A stretch of DNA of 64,000 nt from Cocos nucifera (lineage: Eukaryota > Streptophyta > Magnoliopsida > Arecales > Arecaceae). Positions 56,579 to 64,000 of the stretch are shown here, in pieces (position 1 is the first letter of the stretch; each line of letters starts with the position of its first letter). The notes below the pieces were generated by a model. That model saw only the letters and a list, made by a program, of their open reading frames with translations, did not search any database and had not been told where the DNA came from. Both the position numbers and the translations under genes were made by a program. The stretch lies in contig QRFJ01002125.1 in the NCBI GenBank assembly GCA_006176705.1, positions 62,001 through 126,000 on the forward strand. The letters run 5' to 3'.

Positions 56579-58873
56579 TGTTAGATATGTGTGCCCTAGA
56601 AGCCAAGATTGGCTGACACTTGTAATACACTTCTAGGGGCAAAATTATAATTTTGACTATAAATAATAAAATAGATTATTTTTTATCATAAATGTGTATT
56701 TAGTATCTGTGATACATCCTTTGAGTTAATGGTAATGATAATTCATATTTTCAAGAGTTAAAAATTTAAGACATGAATTTTTATTTATTAACTCATAAAA
56801 TGCTCCTAACCATAGGATCGTCATGAGGATGGTGATTGATCTAGAAGGTTAGTGTACAATCGCTTCTTTATAGTAGATGAGTCTTGAGTCCACGGTGTAG
56901 AAACACCAAAATGAGAGTATAGATACTAGTTAGAGAATGAGGGCATGGAGCGTAACCACTTCGAGTAGTCATAAGGAAGCCTACCTTCTCGTCGATGATT
57001 AACTCGAAGCTACAGTGGTGTGTCTAGTTCTTTGACCCGAGGTGCATTGGCAGTTCATCTTGAGGGTGTTATAGTTTGACAACACCATGACTCGATCTCC
57101 TAGCCATTCAGAACCCTGAGGTGTATGTTGGCTATAGCATGTTCATTGTAGGAATTGGATTACACCAAGAGAAAATCTATCTACCTCGGTAGATGAGGAG
57201 CAGCGCTATGATGATCATGAAAATCAAGTCCATAAGCCCATGGCTATGGCAGAGAGTGAAATAATAAAAAGAGTATCTATTATGGTTTTCACATCGGACT
57301 TGAATCGAATGATTATATCATATGATAAAAATTAGGGTTTAACGAGTTCACCTTAACCCTAATCTAATCGTGGCTCAAGATAGAAGAACTTAATCACATA
57401 AGTAGCTGCACCAAGATGATTCATTTTTCATTTTTGATGGGATTGCCACCATATACTGCTAGGTATCACTGGTGGATTTTGGAAAGCAATTAGAATAATT
57501 TAGATGATCAATCATTCTAGTTGTCTGAATCAGAAGAGTTCTGATCCATCGAAAGAAGTTTCGATGATGTCGATGATGAAGATCATGACAAATCCCATTA
57601 CAATATAGAACTAAACCTAACTGGATCGCATAAATAAGGGTTTAGATCTAGATATCATCAATTGGACTAATCTAGTTCAATTCATTTGAATTAGATTCAA
57701 TTAGGTTCAAGGAAATCGTGCTAGCACATGATTGAACCTAACGTTCTCCTTTTATTATCATTAAAAGTTATCTCGATTGAGCCAAATGTGTTTGTGCTCA
57801 CTAAGGTACCTTTACTTGGTCTGACTAGAGCTTGTCCAGATCAGAAAAGGATGGTCCTAATTTATAAGATAAATTTGAGACAACACCTATCATTTTTCAT
57901 TATCTGCTAATTCTTGTCTTTTGACTTTGGTTAAATGTTGACCTTTGACCCTTGGACATCTGCCCATATGTCATGCACTTATTGGAGAGCAGATAGGGGC
58001 TTGTCCAAGTCCTTACTAGAATGTTTGCAGGCAGATGGAGGGGGTGCATGCCTAGGATGGTGTGTGCCCATGGATAGGAATGCCTGGAGTCCCATACGGA
58101 TGGGACTCCAAGTTGCTTCTTAGATTCAACTTAGGTGATCCTTACCAATAGACTTTAACCAGTCTTAGGCGCCATCTAAGGATGAATTTATGGGTCTCTC
58201 ATTCTGATTGGATCAAGGTGATGTCATCCCACCAATCAGATTTAGATCTGATTGTACGAAGCAATGCAATTGGTCGGGATGATGTGACACTGCATGGCGC
58301 AGCAGGGTCTATAAATAAACCCTATCTGCGCCCAACTTAAAGTGAGTTCTCTTAGCCACACCGCAAGGCTACCCTCTCCCTTCCCCATGCCATCTTTTGA
58401 TCATCTCTCTCCTCTCCAAGCTTAAGGAAAGTTGGGCTCCAGTTTGGTGCGATCCAGGCAAGAAAAAGCTGATGAGAAAGAAAGAAGGCAGCACTGCTGC
58501 AAAGATGACTGCTGATCTTCAGAAGGAGTTTTGAAGATCCTCCAAGTCAGATCCAAATTTGATTTTTGGAGAGGTGATAAAGAAGGAGAAGATCTCCAGA
58601 TCTAGCTTGAGTGGATACCGGTAGAGGCCAAGCGCTTGCATGACTAGATCCAGAATCTCAGCGCAGGATCATCAAAGGGTAATCGGATTACCCACATCAA
58701 AGTATAAACTAAATTAGTTCTAATTTATTTTTATTTTTATTTTTAGATATATAAAATTAGATCTGAAATATCTTAGATCTGATATGGATGCTTGAGAGAA
58801 ATTTTTGAAATATCTCTCTTGATCCGATCAGATCTGAACGAACCTGATCCGAGAAATCAGGATTTTTCTTTCA
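56579..58873 (+). repeat. copia-A2 5' LTR
   Basis: 2295 bp, TGTTAGATATGTGTGCCC ... TTTTTCTTTCA. TATAAATA at 58310-58317. It forms an inverted pair with 60954-62667. Confidence 0.9.
58310..58317 (+). promoter_or_regulatory. TATA box of copia-A2 LTR
   Basis: TATAAATA, conserved in position with copia-A1 and copia-A3. Confidence 0.6.
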
Positions 58874-58875
58874 AT

Positions 58876-58893
58876 TGGTATCAGAGCCAGGTT
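58876..58893 (+). other. copia-A2 primer binding site
   Basis: TGGTATCAGAGCCAGGTT, exact initiator methionine tRNA-type core. Confidence 0.95.
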
Positions 58894-60689
58894 CAATAAA
58901 AATTATTTTAATTTAATTTTTAATTTATTTTAATCTAAAAATTAAATAATTTTAAATATCATATAAGATGTGATTAGATCTAAAATTAGAAAAAATTAAA
59001 ATTAAATAATTTAGATCTAAGTTCTTCAATATGCATGACTAGTTGTAAAATAGAATAGCTCTATACGTAGTCTTGCATTATCATGATTTACTTTGATTAA
59101 ATTATAATTTTAGATCTATTTATTTTTTATTTTTTGATGATTATAAATATTATAATAAGATTTAAAAAATAAAAAATAAAATTATTAAATTTTTAGATCA
59201 TATGAGATATGATGATTGCATGTCTAGACTAGTTGTAGAATAGTTCTACATAGTTCTCTAGATAAGAATTTATTTTGATGTGATCAATTTAAATCTAATT
59301 TTTTAGATAATTATGAGATAATTTAGATCTAAAAAATATGCATGCATGATACATGAGATGTATACAAAACTTGTATTAAGTTAGACCAAATTTTATATAT
59401 GAGATATACGATGTAGATCTAACTAGTTTTGTAGATTTATATTTCTAATTAAGGTGTTTTCCTTAGCCGTCTGGTTATAAGAATAAAGTAGGATTTAAAT
59501 ATCCTCTCCTCTCATCCGATGGGGTATTCTTATAATATGTAGGGATGCTGTGCGTTTGTCCTTAATCAGAAATCAAGAACTTACTTTCTGCAAAACCCTA
59601 GATTCTGAAACCCTAGGATTTTATTTACATATTTTATTTATGAACCCTAAACTTAATTAAGAATTAAGATTATAAAATATTAATTAGATCTAAGACATAT
59701 TCATAATATTGGGTTTGGGCTTTGGTAGCTCAATTAGATCTAAGCGGTTGATCAAATCGAATCAAGAGTTGATTAGATGGGATCAATAGTGCTTAAATTG
59801 ACCAGTCTAATAAAATTAAGTCTGGGTCAAGATCAAGTCATGTGAGTGATCGATCAAGCTAAGACGTAATTAGGCTCAGTGGTTAGAGTCTGGATTGTAG
59901 GCTAACCTGATTGGTTCTGGCTCAATAATTTGGTGTCTAAGATAAGTCTGGCAGATACGACTGATTGATTTTTAATTGGGAGCTGCTTGACTTGAATGCG
60001 TTCTTATCGAGTTAATGGCATATCCCTTCCACCGGTCTCACTTACCTGGACATGTTTGTTGGCTTAATTCTAATCTGAGGTGGTCAATAATCTGAGCTAA
60101 TCCATGCCACTAGATTAGTCATAATGGTTATGATTATGTCAACTCTAGTTTAATGAGACCTAAATCAAATCTCCCTAAGAAAAGATTAAGTCTATGGCCT
60201 TCCACCATTATAGATGTGCGGGCCCTTCTCGGGGTTGATTATTCTCGATTGGTTATAGTGGCTCAGTTGCACCGAAAAGATGCAACCATGTCTATTAGAC
60301 ATCGGATGCTACGGGCTGGAGGATGGATTGGGCTCAATATTTTGGATATGGTGAGAGACTCAATTAGGAATCCAATCTATGCAAATGATGGGTCTAACTT
60401 AACTAAGGAGTGGATCAATATTTCGGGCATGGTGAGATTTATGAATTAGAGACCAAGTTTGGGTGCACCATGATTGAAGAATCATTGAACAAGAGTTGTT
60501 CACTCATTGGCTAATCCATCATCAATAACTGTTAGGTGAGGTAATGAGTCAGTTGGTGGGACTGCACTATCCACTAGAAATCATTAATCATAGAGATTTT
60601 CGCATCTCTATAGAGAGAGTGTAGGGATCCAAAAAAATAGTGAAAGCTAATTTATTTAAAAATAAAATTTTTAAATAAATTGGTTAAGT
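58894..60689 (+). other. copia-A2 long 5' leader (noncoding)
   Basis: 1.8 kb. It carries the shared cassette once: TGGTGTCTAAGATAAGT (59931-59946) with CTTACCTGG (60041-60049). A 98-codon open frame at 60153-60449 has no recognisable content. A hairpin-like GTTGCACCGAAAAGATGCAAC occurs near 60266. Confidence 0.7.
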
Positions 60690-60953
60690 CTTCATTACAA
60701 TATTTAACTAGAAACTTTGACTCTCTGCAGAAAAATATCTACATCCAACCCATTAGCACGAATCCTGGACACCCATAGACTGATCGGACCAAATTACAAG
60801 GATTAGCTCTGGAACTTCAAAATTATTTTGGATTCTGAGAAGTTAACTCATGTATTGGATCAGGACCCTCCCACCTTACCAGCCCATCCATCCGCTGAAT
60901 AGAGAGCATCTCTGGATAAGTGGACAAACGAAGATAACAAGGCCAGATATTAC
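60690..60953 (+). pseudogene. copia-A2 gag, first part
   Basis: Reads SNPLARILDTHRLIGPNYKD, a stop (Trp expected), LWNFKIILDSEKLTHVLDQD, PPTLPAHPSAE, a stop (Gln expected), RASLDKWTNEDNKARYY, and is cut by the copia-A3 LTR. Matches the copia-A1 gag start near 3800-3560. Confidence 0.85.
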
Positions 60954-62667
60954 TGAAGGAAAATCCTGATTTCCCGATCCAGGTTCGTTCAGATCTGATC
61001 AGATCAAGAGATATATTTCAAAATTTTTTTTCTTTGATCTATATCAGATCTGGGATGTTTGAGATCTGATTCTTATTATTTTAATAAATAAAATAAAGTA
61101 AGGATAAATTAAATCAAATTTAATTTACCTAATTTGGGTAATCCAATTACCCGTTGATGATCCTATATGTAGCGGAAGGTTTTGGATCTAGCCACGCAAG
61201 CGCCTGGCCTCTGCCGGTATCCACTCGGGTTGGATCTAGAGATCCTCTTCTTCTTTATCACATCTCCAAAAATCAGATTTGGATCTGATCTGGAGGATCT
61301 TCAAAACTTCTTTTGAAGATCAGCAGTCGTCCTTTGCAGCAGTGCAGCCTTCTTGCTTTTGATCGCCTTTCTTTGATCTAGATCGCACCAACCAAGCTCC
61401 AAAACTATTTTGGACGTGGAGAGGAGAGGGAAAAGAAGCTTTGGCGTGGAGGAGGAGAGGAGAAAAGGCCTTTGGGCATATGGAAGATCTTATCTCAATC
61501 AATCATTGAGTTGGGCGCAGGGTCTTATTTATAGACCTCTTGTGATCCAACTCCTCTTCCTCCCAACCAATCACAACCCTTTGTGAAATCAGATCTAAAT
61601 CTGATTGGTTGGAATAGAGACCCCTGGATTCCTCCTTAGAGGGTGCCTAAGACCAGTCAAACTGGATTCTTAGTAGAACTCTGATTGGAATCCAAAAGGG
61701 AGGTGGAGTCCTTGTCCAACAAGGACTCCTAGGCGCCTCCTACTTGGGCTCACGCCACCCTTGGCGTGCGCCCTTCTCCTTGCCAGGTTCTGGCAGGGGG
61801 ACAGGCCCCCACCAGCTCTCCAATAGGTGCATGACATGTGGTCAAAAGTCAAAGGGTCAATGGTCAACGTTTGACCAGTAAAAGGTAGACTTTTGACCAA
61901 AGTCAAAGAACAAGAAATGGCAGGTGACCAAAAATGGCAGGTAATGTCTTACAAATAAGACAACCTATTCTGACTTGGACAACCTCCAGTCAGACCATAT
62001 GAAGGCCTCTGATTGAGCACAAACTCCTTTGGCTCAGTCAGGACAACTTATTTATGATAGTAAAAGAAGAACGTTAGGTTCAATCGAGTGCTAGCACGAT
62101 TTCCTTGAACCTAATTGAATCTCATTCAGATCAATTGAACTAGATCAGTTCAATTGATGATCACCAGATTCAAACCCTTGTTTGTGTGACCCAGTTAGGT
62201 TCAGTTCTGTATGGTAATGGGATATGTCATGATCTCTATCATCGACATCATCGAAACTCCTTTCGATGGATCAGAACTCTTCTGATTCGAACAGTTAGAA
62301 TGATCGATCATCTAAATCATTCTAATTGCTCCCAAAATCCACCAGTGACACCTAGCAGTATATGGTGGCAACCCATCAGAGCTGAATGTGAACCTCTTGG
62401 TGCAGCTACCTATGTGATTCAGTTCTTCTATCTTGAGCCCCGATCAGATTAGGGTTAAGGTGAACTCGTCAAACCCTAGTCTCTGTCATATGACGTAATC
62501 ATTCGATTCGAGTCCAATGTGAAAATCTAAATAGAAACTCTTTCTATTATTTTACTCTACCATGGCCATGAATTTCTGAACTTGATTCTCATGATTATCA
62601 TAGGGCTGCTCCTCTACCACCGAGGTAGATAGATTCCATCTTGATGCCATCCAGTTCCTACAATGAA
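60954..62667 (-). repeat. copia-A3: truncated copia-A LTR in opposite orientation
   Basis: Starts TGAAGGAAAATCCTG, the reverse of the LTR end, directly inside the copia-A2 gag with no primer site on its low side. So it is either the 3' LTR of a minus-strand element or a solo LTR. It matches 5669 to about 7392 of copia-A1 at about 97 percent by eye and then breaks after CCTACAATGAA. The missing 570 bp and anything beyond were deleted. TATAAATA at 61526-61533. Confidence 0.85.
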
Positions 62668-63828
62668 TATAGACATTGTTGGTGGGAGGCAACCAATATT
62701 ATTTATATTTTTTTAAGACCCAAATTTTGTTGGAGGTAGAGTCCAATTTTTTAAGAACACATGCTGGACCACAAACATATCGAGTTAGGTATATTCTTTT
62801 CTGTTTCTTATTACATCCTTTATTTTTTCTTCTCCATTAAGAATAATGTCAATTAAGTTAGGAGGAGAATAATAAAAATTTTAATATTTTTAAGTCCTCA
62901 AAGAAGTTAGCATTTAGCATTTATCCATCTAATTATGCTTAAGAATCGAGTTGAATTAAGTATTTAAAAAAAAAATTAATGCATAGACTAGAGAATTTGT
63001 GAGATATTACGGATCAAGTAAAGAAAACCCAATAAGAGTTAAGTCTAGAACATAAATATTTTTTTTCTTTGAACACTTCTGATTTTTTTCTACCAGCATT
63101 AAAGAAAAAGTCTACTTTTTATGGGCTAGTGTAGTATACTATACATTTCTTCTATAAAATATTATAAAATTAAATAGTTTTTTAGTACCTCTCACTAAAT
63201 AATCAGGCTCTTTGCCTAAGTAAGCATTGAGTTTCACGTCAAAAGATAGAAGCAAGAAAGCTCATTGTAAAGCTAGTCTTAACTCATAGCTGTTTTGATT
63301 CGATCTGTATAGTCTGAAGGATATTTTTATACCTAGTGCCCTAAAGCCAACTGGTTTGGGAGTCATTAGCCAAAGACTCGCTACATGGATTAAATAAAAA
63401 GCTTAAGAAATTAAGACACTCAATAATGGATAATATTAAAAAAGTTAAAAAATAAATAATAAAAAAAATATATTAATTTTTCATCGAGTAACCAGATCTC
63501 ATTACCTAAGTAAGCGATGATATTCGCATCAAAAAAGTAGGCAATATGAATGAAAAATGAAGGATGGAAGTAGCAACACAGTTGCTCATATGAAAGTTTA
63601 GATGATTCAAAGATAGAGGTAGGATAATTTAGAAAAAGTATAGAAAGATTTAATATTCTTCACTTAATTTTAATATTGATAAGTACTAATATCCTAATGA
63701 CATCCTTCACTTATACTCTACTGAACATCATGTTCATTTTGAAAATTACTAGATAAAATTCAAAACTCTATAGCTTAAAAGGTATCTGAAATTAAATTCT
63801 TTCTTTACTCGAGAATGAGCAAAGCTTA
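62668..63828 (+). other. 3' noncoding region of an Athila-type element, probably Athila-2
   Basis: No coding blocks. It starts TTGTTGGTGGGAGGCAACC-like sequence and ends CTTTACTCGAGAATGAGCAA, the sort of sequence just before an Athila polypurine tract; the tract itself is gone. Two diverged copies of a unit containing TGCCTAAGTAAGC...GTCAAAAGATAG lie at about 63205-63250 and 63488-63535. Assignment to Athila-2 rests on the LTR stub that follows. Confidence 0.5.
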
Positions 63829-63900
63829 CTCTTTAATTTTTATTATAAATTTAAATTTTATTCTTTATTTTAATTGCTCTTTAATTTCATCGCAAGTAGA
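63829..63900 (+). repeat. Athila LTR stub
   Basis: 72 bp matching Athila-2 LTR 54522-54591 (CTCTTTAATTTCATCGCAA), fused directly to internal 3' sequence on its left and to copia-A on its right. About 1.1 kb of the LTR is missing before it. Confidence 0.75.
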
Positions 63901-64000
63901 CTTATTGAAGAGTAGATAGGGGCTTGTCCCCTTACTATAATTTGGAAAAGAGGGGGTGCATTCCTAGGATGGCGTGCGCCCATGGATAGGGATGCTTGGA
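63901..64000 (+). repeat. copia-A4: copia-A LTR fragment at the window edge
   Basis: Matches copia-A2 LTR positions 57978-58096 with small gaps (AGATAGGGGCTTGTCC, CCTAGGATGG, GCCCATGGATAGG). It starts in mid-LTR, so it is a deletion junction rather than an insertion boundary. Continues past the window. Confidence 0.8.

Larger units (their letters stand above)
56579..60953 (+). mobile_element. copia-A2: Ty1/copia retrotransposon, 5' part
   Basis: 5' LTR 56579-58873, primer site, 1.8 kb leader and gag start, interrupted at 60954 by a copia-A LTR in opposite orientation; nothing downstream survives. By eye its LTR differs from those of copia-A1 and copia-A3 at about 8 percent over 150 bases, so it belongs to an older subfamily. 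Confidence 0.85.

Noticed and set aside
60153..60449. 98-codon open frame in the copia-A2 leader
   Set aside because: No recognisable domain, lies in a leader full of decay, and no matching open frame was evident in the copia-A1 leader.
5669..62667. Copia-A1 LTR (5669-7956) and copia-A3 LTR (60954-62667) as the two ends of one very large element
   Set aside because: Both are on the minus strand and about 97 percent alike, but the internal region of copia-A1 lies to the left of its LTR, so its partner LTR would have to be at lower coordinates.
1..64000. Any host protein-coding gene
   Set aside because: Every frame with recognisable content belongs to a transposable element; remaining ORFs are short and lie in LTRs, leaders or antisense to element genes.

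Overview
The window is plant repetitive DNA, made almost entirely of dead LTR retrotransposons inserted into one another, plus the end of one CACTA DNA transposon. I see no host gene, tRNA or rRNA. The evidence for a plant is the presence of SIRE/Maximus-type and other Ty1/copia elements with initiator-Met-type primer binding sites (TGGTATCAGAGC), Athila/Tat-type Ty3/gypsy elements with TGGCGCCGTTGCCGGGG-like primer sites, and a CACTA transposase-associated ORF. The sequence is AT-rich. A large-genome angiosperm, possibly a monocot such as a palm, is my inference and is weakly supported. Element names below (copia-A, copia-B, copia-C, SIRE-1/2, Athila-1/2) are local labels.

Left block, 1-31489, is a nested stack. 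Copia-B3 (+; only its 3' end, 28545-31489, is in the window) was hit by a CACTA element (26603-28544). The CACTA ORF was hit by copia-B1 (-). The 5' LTR of copia-B1 was hit by copia-B2 (+, complete, 13604-24403). The protease region of copia-B1 was hit by SIRE-1 (-, 1-10357). The gag of SIRE-1 was hit by copia-A1 (-, 842-7956). Copia-A1 has a 5' LTR, leader, gag, protease, integrase and half a reverse transcriptase, but no 3' end.

Middle block, 31490-42741: a copia-C gag/protease remnant is split by a complete Athila-type element, Athila-1 (-, 32205-42578), flanked by CTTAT/CTTGT. A dinucleotide-rich microsatellite follows.

Right block, 42905-64000: Athila-2 (+) has its 5' LTR split by a complete SIRE-2 (+, 44090-54459, perfect TATTT duplication). 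Its gag is split by copia-A2 (+), whose own gag is split by a copia-A LTR in the opposite orientation (copia-A3). Deletions then join this to the 3' noncoding end of an Athila element, a 72-bp Athila LTR stub and a copia-A LTR fragment at the window edge.

All coding regions are broken by stops and frameshifts. In copia-B2 most stops fit single transitions in CAA, CAG, CGA or TGG codons, as expected from decay of methylated DNA. The most interesting points are: (1) a structured motif cassette shared by the long 5' leaders of unrelated copia-A, copia-B and Athila-2 elements; (2) an extra ORF downstream of pol in SIRE-2; (3) the copia-A1 insertion that ends exactly at the reverse transcriptase active site yet sits cleanly in its target; (4) large inverted LTR pairs.
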